Shown in pieces: positions 1 through 11,172 of a stretch of DNA of 64,000 nt (position 1 is the stretch's first letter; every line of letters begins with the position of its first letter). The stretch comes from Paulownia fortunei. Taxonomy: Eukaryota > Streptophyta > Magnoliopsida > Lamiales > Paulowniaceae. The translations under genes and the position numbers were made by a program. The stretch covers positions 744,001 to 808,000 of the forward strand of contig CM033121.1 of the NCBI GenBank assembly GCA_019321725.1. The letters are read 5' to 3'. Below the pieces are notes generated by a model. That model saw nothing but the letters and a program-made list of their open reading frames with translations. It was not told where the DNA came from and ran no database searches.

Positions 1-881
1 CATGAGATTATGTTAAATACATCAGTGAAGTCCAATTATACATCTTAGCGGATTTTACAATATTTCTTGCTATATAGCCATTGTTAAGAATCAAAAGCAG
101 CTGTTCTTTATTAGAATGACAATGTTAGCCTTATAACTAGTGTTCTGTGCCAAATTCATGACCCTATACCATCCTTGATTTATTATCCTTGCAAAATACA
201 TTTCATCGGCCATAAACTCTGTCCAATTTTCAATAAAGAAAAACACAGGATTTGCACCATTATATCTTCCACATGATTTAAGGAATTTTGAAGATAGCTA
301 AATTAGGGGTTATTAGTTGAACATACTTTGAATGGAAACAGCAGCAGTGCCTAAGTAGTAAAATAAGTTCGGTTGTAAACTATGCTGTTAAATTTCAGTA
401 AACAGGATCAGATCACATCCATGGCAAATAAAAATATTAGCTGGTTACAACTGGAATAAAGCATCCATGACAAGCCCGTTCATTCATAGCAAGTATTAAC
501 AGTTATGGGCAAGGAGCTAAATTTCATAACTCAACAATATCTGATCTTAAAGTTGAACACCCTAACGCAACAAGGAATAAGTCAGATAACTTATATTGCA
601 TGTTAGATATATTTTCTAAGAAGTTGTGCAAATTTACGTTACTACACCCTAATGCAAAAAAAAATAATAATAATTCAGATGACTAATTATGCATGTTAGA
701 TATAATTTCTAAGGAGTTGTGCATTTCTACATTAGTAGATCAGCAGCACAAGCAGGGCTGAAACTGAGTGCATTATGCTGGAGATAGAGTAAAAAAGTAT
801 TAGTACCCCCAGTGCTATTCGCCTAGCACAGAATGTTAGACTTAACAAAGACACAATGGCCATATGACTAACGTCATTTAC
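1..881 (-). other. Part of an ALIX intron
   Basis: AT-rich sequence downstream of the donor at 881/880. I saw no further ALIX exon here, so this intron is longer than 881 bp and runs off the left edge. It holds an imperfect tandem duplication, listed separately. Confidence 0.7.
557..735. repeat. Imperfect tandem duplication, about 93 bp unit, in an ALIX intron
   Basis: Two adjacent copies each begin with caccctaa(c/t)gcaa and end with gcatgttagatat, then ttctaag(a/g)agttgtgca. The second copy starts near 645. The copies differ by substitutions and an A-rich/AAT expansion, so the duplication is not recent. Confidence 0.75.
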
Positions 882-3800
882 CTTCCTCTTCATTTCTTTC
901 AGCATGTCTTCCAAACCTGCCCTCTGAGCACCAAGAGTCTCCAATTGCCTCTGCATATATACACAATTAATCATAAGCTTGCTGATTCACTAAAGTCCAA
1001 AAATAAACAGCCATTGAAAGAAAAATGTTCACTTCATTTGCTTGCATCATGAATTTGCAACAATTAGAAAATGGATTACTTTTTGCATAGTCAACGAGAT
1101 TTCTTTTCACACAGTTTCACCAGTTCCAGCAACAAAAAACACCCAGGCATGATATTTCTCAGTAGAAATCAGCAATAAACTACAATGTTTCAACAAATAT
1201 TATATCGTTTCAACCCTAGCTACCAATCAACGCTCCAAGCCACATCCTAATTTGCAACACACAAGTGTACTAAAATTTGCTAAAGTTCCCTATATTAAAC
1301 CAAGACTGTTAAATCCCAAAGTTGTATACAATACTAATATGGAAAACTCAAGTTCCTTGAGAATTTCAAGAAATTTTATCTTTGATTGCAGAGAGTTTAA
1401 AAAACAATTTTCAGGAGGTAAAACATAGAAAACTTTAAGCTGATATGTGCATGCCTCACCTTCAACCATTTATATTCACTATTATATGATGTGGAAGCAG
1501 CCAGGATGAAAGGAGTATATAAAGGGTTCAAAGCAATATAATATTCGGACATGAGGGAATGATTCAAATGGGTTGATGGACGGATGGCTAACATAGTAAT
1601 GCTTCTTAATGTGTTGCAAGTTGACTGTTCTACTAACTCCAGGGATTTGGAATACATCTTTGGACTTCACCTCTCTCCTATGCCTTTGAAACTAATCATT
1701 GTTGGTACAAAAATTATATCAAACCACAACAATCTATATGCATTCACCCAAAGAAAAAGCGAAGCCATAGACATCAGGTTGAAAACGTCTCAGGAGCTAA
1801 GAAGGGTAATTTAACCAAATTAGAAACAGAAATGACTAATGTGACACATCAATTAGCAGCAATATTATGGCAATCTAAAAGTGGTATTATTTTGCATTAA
1901 ACATCAAGCTAATTCATTGTAGTTGCATGTTCAGAAATACTACTAAGAGGTAAATATATCACATCAAAGTCAGCACTGGACAAATGCAATTGATGCTAAA
2001 AAAAATTTTGACATTATGATCAATATTTTTAAATCAACAAAAATATGCGCATATATTACAGGACCTCTATTTCTTGATATATGGTTCAATAAATACTGAA
2101 AAGGATACCATCAAATATTTTTTTAAAAAATGGAAGAGAAAAGGGCCAAAAATCATGCTGTAGATATAGGATCATACATCAACCATTTAGATTATAGCCT
2201 CAGTAAAATGAAGTTACCAAGCTCTGCTTCAGGACTCCCACTATAGCATCTTCACTGGCATCCAGAGACATTATTGGCCTTGCAAGACTTGGCAGGGCAG
2301 ATTCAATCTATCAAAAAGCAAAATGCATAAATGAAAGGATTATGCTTTCATTGGCTTCAACCAGGGGCATAGAGTGTAAGAATTGGGGTAAATTTGAACG
2401 AAAAGCTTGATTTTTACATTAGCTATTGCCAAAGCTGGAAAGATAATGTGCAGAACCCTTTCATTAATTAATTGGTCAAGGAACAAATCTGTATACCATG
2501 ATTCATCTTTCCATTTTTTTGGTATTTGATTTTAGTATGTCATGATACTCATAGAAACACAGGAAATTTTTGTGAGCATTTTAGACCAAATTGTAACTGT
2601 ATAGCTCACTGAAAACGAATGAAGCACTCAAATCCTATGCCAACAGCCTAGATAGTCAACCATGAACCATCTAGTCTAAATTAAGAGCCCCATGTTTATA
2701 GGGTGGTAGAGAAAGATCCACAACATATGAAAGCCTGCAGTGGTTCCCCGGTTGAGTTAGCTAGTAGACAATAGCTTACTCCAACTAGCGTGAGAACATG
2801 CCGCACATTAACCATAACTAGCCGAGAAAGACCATCTACAGGATGTATGAAGAAAACCTAAGTACAGATGAGATGACTTAACCCTGCGCATATACATTAA
2901 CATGCAATGCTTAACAGACTACTGATAAAGATGACTCCAAGAAAATAGAGCATCAACAAGTCAGATGAAATTCATGAAATGAAGTTCAAAAGCTTACAGG
3001 ACGGCAGTCAAGGACCGACATAAGTGCTGAATGTTCTCTGACAGATCTCTCAATCCGAGCATCGCTTTCTGCAGCTTGCTTCAAATTTGCAGCAAACCTA
3101 TTTAACCTGTCCTGCAGGTTCTTTGTTAAGGTACTGGATTGTGGCCTTGTCCATCGAGTTCCAAATTGGTTTCTGAACTGTGCATCCTCGGCTGCTTCTT
3201 TCTGCAATTGCTCCTCCGTCTGCACCAACAACTCATGGTTTACCCTCCTTAAATCTTTAAGTTGCTGGAGCTCACCTTCTAAACCTGCTGGGCCCCCACA
3301 AATCTGTACTGCCTCAACATCTTCTTTTAAAGCTGTTGGCAGAGCAAAATTTCCTTCCAATGCAAGAATTGAATCAGGCAAATCCATGTCCTTCAGTCTC
3401 ACCCGAGCTAGTTCACTTCGCTGTTGCAATTTCTCAGCCTGTGTCCTAATGATGTCATCAACCATTTCAGTATACCTAGAAAGGGATTTTGCACTACTAT
3501 CAGGAACAAGACTCGCAAACATCTTCTCCCTGCTAGCATCCAATACCTCATTCATTGGCATAGGCTTAACCATGGAAAAACTGGGAAGTGGTGGTAAAGA
3601 ACTGGCAGGAGGAACCCTCATTAGGTACACTCTATCATTCTCTTTCATGGCCCTCTCCAGGTTACGATTTAAATTAGTTTCTAGTTTATTAATTGCATCC
3701 AACAGCTGCTGAGCGGCCCCTTTAGGGGACGATTTTTTTGCCTCGGACAAGGCATTAACCCCACTTTTTAAACGTGCAATTTCTTCAGCAATCTCTTCCT

Positions 3801-5606
3801 TCTCATGGAGCTCTAAACTATATCTGTAGCAAGCCTCCGCATAAAACAAAGCTGCCTTTAGCTGAACATGCGCAATCCATGCCTTGTCAAAGTGCTGGTT
3901 CAAAGGGGCAACATTTAATGCTGCCAAAGCTTCCTCATAGAATAGCCCAACCTGAAATCAAGGTCATTTGAAGTTAGATGTTCTGAAAGTTACTGTCAGA
4001 TGGAGGCACCCAAACCAAAAGAGTTAAAAAATAGTGTCCCATTAAGTGAGATCTGATTTTTACAATTCAGATGTTAAAAATCACTTCCACCAGATAGCAT
4101 TCACAATTGGCGACATGTATCATGTACTTGAGTTAACTTTTCAAACATTATACATCAGATAATCATTTAATTGCAAACATTTTGTAACAGTTAAAGAATA
4201 ATAAGATCAATGAGAAAACAACTAGAACATATCAGAAACTGTGCTTGAAAACATATAGTGCAATGGTACTTCTCAAGTCAACTATATTGTCCCTATAAGT
4301 GAAAGACTAATGGATCACTGAAGTTAACCAGCTAACCACGTTATCCAGTTCAGTTTGTATATATATTAGCTTCAGGATGCAATATTTTGACCAGAACATG
4401 TTTTCTAATGTTTCAATATAATCAAAGAGCAGTGGGATCTTCATATAAGCATGCTACCACACTCTTCATTTCAATGAGATTGGAAGGAATTCAATTGGAA
4501 AAAGATTGACCCTGATATCTTTACAAAACCAACCAGTCATTCAGTCAATATATGATACAAGAGAAAGTGGGAATATATTCAGTTTCCAAGACCTGTCTTG
4601 AGATCTTTGCACAGACTCCAGGACTGCTCCCCTTAGCTATGGTATTCTCATATACACATTCCTGTGCCTGAGCCAACATCAGCCTCTCCAACATCCCCAC
4701 ACACTCCACCGACACATCCAGAGTGGTCGAGCTTCCCACTGATGCCTTCATTGCCACATTATCCCTCAAAAATGCAAATGCCCCAGCTGCTGCTATAAAT
4801 GAATGTGAAGCCTGTCTCCTTCCCTCTACTGCAGATCGATCGGAACTTAGCCCAATTTGACTGTGCACTGCCCCCAAATTAAAGAGCACCGCAGCTTTTT
4901 CTGTACAAATTACTTAGATGAGAATGCAACATTATTGGCTGTACCTCGTGGACTAAAATTAATAACAAGAAACTTAAACACCAAAAAAGCCTCTAAAAGA
5001 AATCAATGCACAAAAATCAAAACTTGATTCTTGATGATCGTTTTTAGAAAGCAGGTTCAGCATCAACACATTTGTACCACGTGCTTCAGCAGCTGCACTT
5101 CACCGTACAATCCCGAATTCACGATAGAACAAAATCATTCTCTCGCTAGAGATGCTTACTATTCACAAGCCACGTACCATTTCTTTCCCTCAGGCCAAGA
5201 ATACAGAATAAAGTCCTTATCTAATGAAACTCAATAAAAGTACGCACCTAAATGAATGTTCTGCTGAGAAGCCTTCTGCTTATTCTTAAAAGCATCAAAC
5301 CACGTAAATGACACCGTATTGACGTGATCCTTGTCCGGCGAGATCGGAAACCTAGACTCCACCGAGCAAAGGGCTTTATAGTAATTCTGGAGGAGGTCAC
5401 GGCGCGCCGGCGGCGCCACCGCGCTCGACGTCAGAGCGCAGCTGCTTCAGCGTCTGGAGATCGTCCTCCAAATTCTGCGCCTCGCGCTCAGAGTAGTTAA
5501 TCACTATGAAGTTGCGCAGCGGCCTGTAGAGGTCGAGAGAGCTGGTCTTCTTCTCGAAGATCGCAAACATGATGTTCGTGGTGGTGGTGGACGACGGGGC
5601 CGCCAT
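882..5606 (-). CDS. ALIX: ALIX / BRO1-domain protein (ESCRT-associated), 3' end outside window, apparent frameshift in exon 1
   Basis: Exons read on the minus strand: 5606-5248, 4900-4593, 3951-2998, 2307-2218, 950-882; the rest lies left of the window. The start is the ATG at 5606 (MAAPSSTTTTN), and all introns are GT-AG. Exons 1-3 encode the BRO1 domain (YRPLRN, FPISPDKDHVN, KASQQNIHL, VLFNLGAVHSQIGL, CVGMLERLMLAQAQEC). Later exons enter the coiled-coil V domain (RTQAEKLQQRSELARVRLKD, NLQDRLNRFAANLKQA). The family recruits ESCRT-III and sorts cargo at multivesicular bodies; the plant homologue acts in vacuolar trafficking. The C-terminal Pro-rich tail is not in the window. Oddity: the frame breaks near 5419. 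As written, the start frame stops at 5397-5399 after 69 codons, and the conserved PARRDLL text continues in another frame. Exon 1 is 359 nt, while joining exon 2 in frame needs 358, which fits a single extra base. Identity is very secure; whether the break is real is unknown. Confidence 0.93.
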
Positions 5607-6860
5607 GGCTGGTGGTGGAGCGGTGGCGGGAGCGGAAACAAGTAGTGATTAAATTAAACTGAAATAGATCAAATTTGTGAATATAAGTAATTAATTTGAT
5701 ATGAGGAGCTGATGAGATTTTAACGCATTCGAGGATGAATTTTCTATGGCGTGTTTGCGGGATTTTAATTTTTAATATTTTAATTTGTGATATTTATTTT
5801 TGTTTTGCTTAGTTGAAAAGGAAGACGAGGGAGGAGGATAAAAGGGTGTAAATGTTACGTTAGATGGATTGTTGGGGCGATTATGAAATTAAAGAAAATT
5901 ATTTTTTCATTTTTTTGGAGGATAAAAGGGTGTATAATGTTAGATTAGATGGATTGCTGGGGTGATTATGAAATTAAAGAAAATTGTTTTTTTCATTTTT
6001 GGGAAAAAATGGGTAGATATTATTTATTTAGTTTAGAGAAATAGCAAGATTACACGAAACATGTAATGTTTGAATACTTGAATTGCATCCTTTTATGTGG
6101 CCTATAAATAAAATTTATTTTAGAGAAAAATGAATTCACTCCTTAAAAAAATTAATTTTTGCATTAAACTCCCTAAAAAAAAAAACCCATCCGCTGACTT
6201 ATAAAAATTTTTAACACTTTACCACAATATACCAAATTTTGATGAATTTTTTCTCAAAATCTCATCCGAATTTGGCATTTGGGTTAAATTGATAAAAATT
6301 TTACAATTTTAAGGGCGATCTCTTTTTATGTTTTAAAGAGGTTTAGTGAGAAAATTCAATTATTTGAGGGGCAAAGTGTATTTTGCTCTTTATTGTAAAA
6401 ATGCACAAAAACAAAAGGGTAAATTGCAAAATTACCTCCCTTTTATTTTAATTTGTGCTAGTTGTTGGACTTTTTAGTTATACAAGAAAAATATTAGTGA
6501 TTATAAAACGGGGTGTCATTAATTATGCACCATCATTTTATTTTATTTATTTATTAATGTCTGTATTATTTATGAATGCTATATTTCTTGCTATATAGTT
6601 ATACAAACTCTTGGCATAGAGCCATTTTATACAAAAAGCCAATAGTCTTATAAAATTATTTGCATTAACACCAACTGATGATCCAAGTACATGACCTAAC
6701 TCAAAGTTATTAAGTGATATCTCCTGTTCTCATTGAAATCCAACAATCATAGGCAACCAAACACTTAATCAAAGCAAAATTTATTCAATAGATAAGCAAT
6801 CTTGGGACTAATCTATCATTTATTATTATCACTCTAATTAAACACACCACAAACCTAGGG
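5607..6860. other. Intergenic DNA between the divergent ALIX and Lys/His/Ser-rich genes
   Basis: This AT-rich spacer holds the ALIX 5' leader and promoter at its left end. Apart from the 84-bp tandem duplication listed separately I see no coding sequence or recognisable element. Confidence 0.6.
5834..6003. repeat. Tandem duplication, 84 bp unit, upstream of ALIX
   Basis: The text gaggataaaagggtgta recurs 84 bp later (5834 and 5918). In both copies it is followed by gttaga(tta)gatggatt, gattatgaaattaaagaaaa and a T-rich end. A few substitutions and a small indel separate the copies. It lies 230-400 bp upstream of the ALIX start codon. Confidence 0.85.
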
Positions 6861-6865
6861 GTTAG

Positions 6866-7078
6866 TGGGCTTAATAAAAAACTAAATTTGTCGGGCCGTG
6901 TGAAACCCGCTTTGCCATATACGTTGAATTCAAACTCAGCAAAAACGCGTCTCTTGCTATTTCAACCCTCTATATATGCGCAGTTCACACCGACTCATTG
7001 AACCCTCTAGAGAAAAGGGCAGCTCACAAAATAGTCAATAACAGCTCCTCCAACTTCTCAGACCACCCCCAAACCCTA
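6866..7078 (+). promoter_or_regulatory. Promoter with site II, TATA and telo-box of the Lys/His/Ser-rich gene
   Basis: A site II motif TGGGCT lies at 6866-6871, a TATA-like ctctatatat near 6968-6978, and a telo-box AAACCCTA at 7071-7078 inside the predicted first leader exon. Site II plus telo-box is a known pairing in plant genes for ribosome biogenesis and growing cells. Only the motifs are seen; activity is inferred. Confidence 0.5.
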
Positions 7079-7604
7079 CGCAGCCTCAGATCTGTTCCGC
7101 AGGTATGGATTATTGAATTCCTTGCTACTGCATTTGGGTTGATTCATGATTGCGTTTGATGTAGTATTAATTTCTTGGTTCAGTTCATTGGGGTCTGATT
7201 ATATTTTCCAAGATTTGGATGGGTTCTTGTTTTCTCCGTTTTATGTTTTTTTTTTTTGTTTTATATATTTCTTTTCTTCGACCTGTATGTGGTTCCTCCA
7301 TCTATGGGAACATTGAATAGGGTTTTGATAGGGAGTATAACCTTCTTGATTTTTAAAAGCTTGAATTTTTGAGGGATTTGTTTTTTGTCGGAGTAATCAT
7401 GGTTAGTTAGTCTTCTATATGTTTTTAACTGTTTCTTTAAATAATTGATTACTCTTTCCCTACTCATGAATATATGGGAGTTTTGGGTTGTGTGTACTAA
7501 TTATCTTTCAGTTGGTTGTTTTTGTTTGAACAGTGTTGAGAGTTAAGGGGTACTTGGGCTGTGCTTTCTCTTGGTTTGTTGTGGATTTCCTTGCTCGTCA
7601 TAAG
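7000..7604 (+). other. 5'-UTR exons and first leader intron of the Lys/His/Ser-rich gene
   Basis: Leader exon 1 runs from about 7000 to 7102 and leader exon 2 from 7534 to 7604, separated by a GT-AG intron rich in T. The second leader intron is 7605-8541. Boundaries are inferred from splice consensus only. Long leader introns near the promoter often raise expression in plants. Confidence 0.5.
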
Positions 7605-8555
7605 GTAAGAAACCCTATTCGGATTTTCATTGCATTGTTATCTAAGATCTCAATTGGTGGTTGACTAATACTTGATTAGGCAGAGTTTCTTATGCTATTA
7701 TACTTGCAACTATTGAATTTTTTTATCTTTCTACTATGTTAAGAGTGATGTAAATAGTTAAATTATATCAGTGCTCTAATTTTTCCACCCCTCTGCAAAT
7801 TATGTGTAACGAGAGAGAGGGAAATCAGACACTGAATTTTAACAGCTGTAAATGTGATTAAGTTTCTGCTGGTTGTATAGTTGCTTGGAGGATGCTCCAA
7901 GCCAGACTTGATATGTTGCATTTGCTGGCATACTTCTGTCTGTTACTTCCGAATTCTCCAGGAGTTTGATGTAGTGGTTGATCAACCTCTTTTACAAATT
8001 ATCTCTTATAATTCTATTTCTCATTCTAAGTGGTTCAGTGTAAGGCTTACGTTTCAACAGAAATAAAAATAAAATGATCCAATGAGCATAAATTATAGAT
8101 GGATAATTCAACTGAAAAGAGGTTAGCAGAGCCATGTCTCTGATTATATTTTATGTTGTAAGCTCGGAGTATTTAGCTTTTAGCCATCTGAATGAAATGG
8201 GAAGTGTAGCGGTATTATCTTCCGCTTGATGGTTATTATAGTTTCTGTGTGATTCTTCTTCTTTGTTACTTTAGACTGGAGTTGTAAGCTGCATCTGTTA
8301 TGCCGTTATTGTTCATCAACATTGTTCTTCAGTCTTTATTATTTCTATTTCAATGATTTTATTGCTGTTTCATGTACATCTATGTAATTGGCCAACAACA
8401 GAGATTCATCAGATCCTTTGTTGCTTATATGTCTATTATTTTCTGTTATGTTTTAATAGTTTGTGTTTAGTGGTGGAAGAACTAACATTGTTTCCTTCTC
8501 TCTTTGAGATGTACTTCCGGTCATCATCATACCAAATGCAGGTAGAGTTGTGTTT

Positions 8556-9551
8556 ATGGATGCCAAGAAATTTATGCAGTTGGTCGAGGAGAAGAAAAAG
8601 AGAGTTTTGGCTAAGAAAGAAGCACCCCTGAAATGGGAACAGAAACTTGAAGCCGCTGCAAAGGCAAAAGCTGATGCTGAAGCCAAGGAGAGGAAGGCAA
8701 GGGCTGCCAAGCACAAGAGAAGATCCGTATCAGTGTCTGATAGTGATAGCGATAGCGATAGTCATGAGGAGGGGAGAAAGAGGACTAAAAGGTCTCACAA
8801 GAAGCGAAGAAAGCACAACCATTCCGATTCGGGTGACCATGAGAAAAGGAAGGATAAGAAATTGAAGCAAAAGCCAAAGAGACGATCCTCTGATTCTGAT
8901 GACAGCAGTGATGGATATGACAGTGACTTGGAAGAGGGGAAGAGGAAGAAGCATGGCCATAAGAAACGCAGGCATGGTATCTCGGATTCCAGTTCTACAG
9001 ACTCTTCCAGTGACGAGAATGATGAATCTGTCAGAAGAAGGAACCATGCAAAGCATCACAAACATCATCGACGAACACATTCTAGTCATTCAGATTCTTC
9101 CAGTGATGGTGATGATGATGCAATAAGAAAAAGAAGCCATGCGAAGCACCATAAGCATCACAAAAGATCAGACTCGAGCTTTTCAGATACTTCAAGTGAT
9201 GAGGAGGCTGACAAAAAGAAGCGTCGTGTCAAGCACCACAAACATCATCGACGATCCCGTAGTCATGACACTTCAGATTCTGCTGGATACAGGCATGACA
9301 GGAGGAGCAGATCTATAGGGGGTTCATCTGATGATAATAATGAACCAGGTAGAATAGAGAACAGAAAAAACCATCATCGACATGGTCACCACCACCACCA
9401 TCACAGGAACGGACACCAGCACTCATGCGAGTTCCGACCTAACAATGATCAAGCCTCGAGGTTAGCAAATCTCAATGACGAACATCTTGAAAATGGTTCT
9501 GGAGGAGCAAATATGAATGGTCATACCAATCCACATGGTCAAAATATGTAG
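8556..9551 (+). CDS. Lys/His/Ser-rich, RS-like low-complexity protein, probably nuclear (331 aa), function unknown
   Basis: The coding sequence is uninterrupted. The first true ATG is at 8556 (MDAKKFMQLVEEKKKR). Residues 1-60 form a charged helix (EAPLKWEQKLEAAAKAKADA) that looks like the conserved part. The rest is low complexity: Ser-Asp runs (SDSDSDSDS), basic KKRRKH clusters, three related KHHKHH(R/K)R blocks starting near residues 164, 195 and 226, and a run of six His near residue 280. Two leader introns are predicted: a first exon ending at 7102 (cgcag/gtatgg), a second at 7534-7604, and the coding exon from 8542 after tgcag. Such composition is typical of speckle-associated or splicing-linked proteins, but no RRM or other domain is visible, so no function is assigned. 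I recall similar uncharacterised plant proteins with the same N-terminus. Confidence 0.85.
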   Translation: MDAKKFMQLVEEKKKRVLAKKEAPLKWEQKLEAAAKAKADAEAKERKARAAKHKRRSVSVSDSDSDSDSHEEGRKRTKRSHKKRRKHNHSDSGDHEKRKDKKLKQKPKRRSSDSDDSSDGYDSDLEEGKRKKHGHKKRRHGISDSSSTDSSSDENDESVRRRNHAKHHKHHRRTHSSHSDSSSDGDDDAIRKRSHAKHHKHHKRSDSSFSDTSSDEEADKKKRRVKHHKHHRRSRSHDTSDSAGYRHDRRSRSIGGSSDDNNEPGRIENRKNHHRHGHHHHHHRNGHQHSCEFRPNNDQASRLANLNDEHLENGSGGANMNGHTNPHGQNM

Positions 9552-11172
9552 ATTTTATCAAGGCCAGTTATTGACTGTCCATTTCTGTAAGTGCTTTCGA
9601 CACTGAGTTTTTCATTGCTCATTATTTTCTGCAGGCTAGAAACTGCATTTTTGAATGTTTGTACCTTGAACTATGTTTGACTTCTAGATTGTCATTTGTG
9701 ATTGTTTCCAGTGTCACCGGCTTGCTCTGGCCGGCTGCTAAATAATGGGTTGAATTGTTTCTTTATTCTGAATCTGAAGTCTGACCCAACAAAATTTATA
9801 GTTGATCAACAGTCTAAACCAGCATGATGGGTTAAATATTTTGTTGGTTTGGCAGAAACGTACTTATTATTCATTTGAGTTGGAAGAATATCCAAGCAAG
9901 ATTTAAAAGAAACTTTCCACTGAATATTTTGGTTTGCCACCGTGTTGAAGCTTATAAGTGGCTTGAATAAGCAAATCTTTCTTTTGAAATGACACTTCAG
10001 ATTTTCCAATGGGAATTATTATTTCTTTTCCTGGGCGTTGCAATGGGTGGTGATGATGTTAAAAGACACTTGTATTTGGTGTTTATTAATCATCTTTCTT
10101 CAATTTATTAGATATATTTTCAGATTACTACAACCAAAAAAATGACTCTGAGAACTTATAAACGTTAATATTCAAGCTTTAACATATGTATGCTCATATT
10201 TACTTGTCGCAATTTGCTTGGCAACTCCAACATGGAGATCATTGCGCTTGGTATCTTCTCAATATACATTGATACCGGGGATGAATTGGTTTTGTGTCAT
10301 GTTGATGGGAGTTTGCATTGGCCAGCCGTTGAGGAAGGTCATGGTTTCCTTGGACATGGCCGATGAGAAGTTAATCACAGCAAATCTACTACCATCATCT
10401 TCACACAAAACAATTAGCATTTATTGTAAATCTTCCATAATTACGGAGTGAATTGGTGCCATTAACTGTTCACTATTCTCGTAAACTTCTGAATGTCTCT
10501 GCTCCCCCTCCAGGTGCTGGGGGCTTGGGACATTAAATTGTTAAGAACCTGAGTCCTATTTGATTTGCAAACAATTGTTGAGAACTTCAGTCGCAAGTAA
10601 CAAGTGACCGCTTCTGTAGGATTGCAAATTCGTATCAGTAGAACTGTCATCGGCATATCATTACAATAGTTCCACAATGAGCACTGGTTATGAAAAAGAA
10701 TTAGCTAAAGGTGATCCGAAGGAACTAAAGCTAAAGAGAGACAATGTCAGAAAAATGAAAAGTCCCTATCACAACCAAAACAGGACATCTATATGTATAA
10801 GTGTTTTGCATTCAACAGTATACGAAAAACAGAACTTGAGAATCTCTTCTTTCTGATAGATGAATTTATAAAGTAGGTTATCCCAAATATCAGAATATAG
10901 TAATCAGCTACAAAACCAGTGATATATGAATACAGCACCAAAATTGAGTGCATTGACCAAGTCTTCCATTAGATCTAATATCTTGCTTTATATAGGATGC
11001 TTGCTTGCATCAATATGGACTATAATCAAAATGCAATTTATCCACTGCAGGAAGCTCTAGCCAAAAGTTGTAGATGGATACTCAGATATGACAAAATTGG
11101 TTTTATTCTGTGATTTTAATCTCATCCTGTAGTAAATACAATGATACATGGCGGCATCAAAACATATGGTTG
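9552..11172. other. Spacer between two convergent genes
   Basis: It contains the 3' UTR of the Lys/His/Ser-rich gene on the left and that of the pKIWI502-like gene on the right. In between is the F-box-like relic listed separately; I see no intact gene. Confidence 0.6.
10205..10451 (+). pseudogene. Possible relic of an F-box-associated (FBA) domain
   Basis: One frame reads HVDGSLHWPAVEEG. The next frame continues VMVSLDMADEKL. Together these resemble the FBA core in which a G-(S/A)-L-H-W block is followed by a V-(V/I)-S/A-F-D-(L/M)-x-D-E-K-F block. The two parts are in different frames, and there is no F-box or intact flanking sequence. The match is short and made from memory, so this could be chance. 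Confidence 0.4.

Noticed and set aside
8730..9126. Open frames overlapping the Lys/His/Ser-rich gene on both strands
   Set aside because: Shadows caused by the repetitive GAT/AGT and CAC codons of the real gene.
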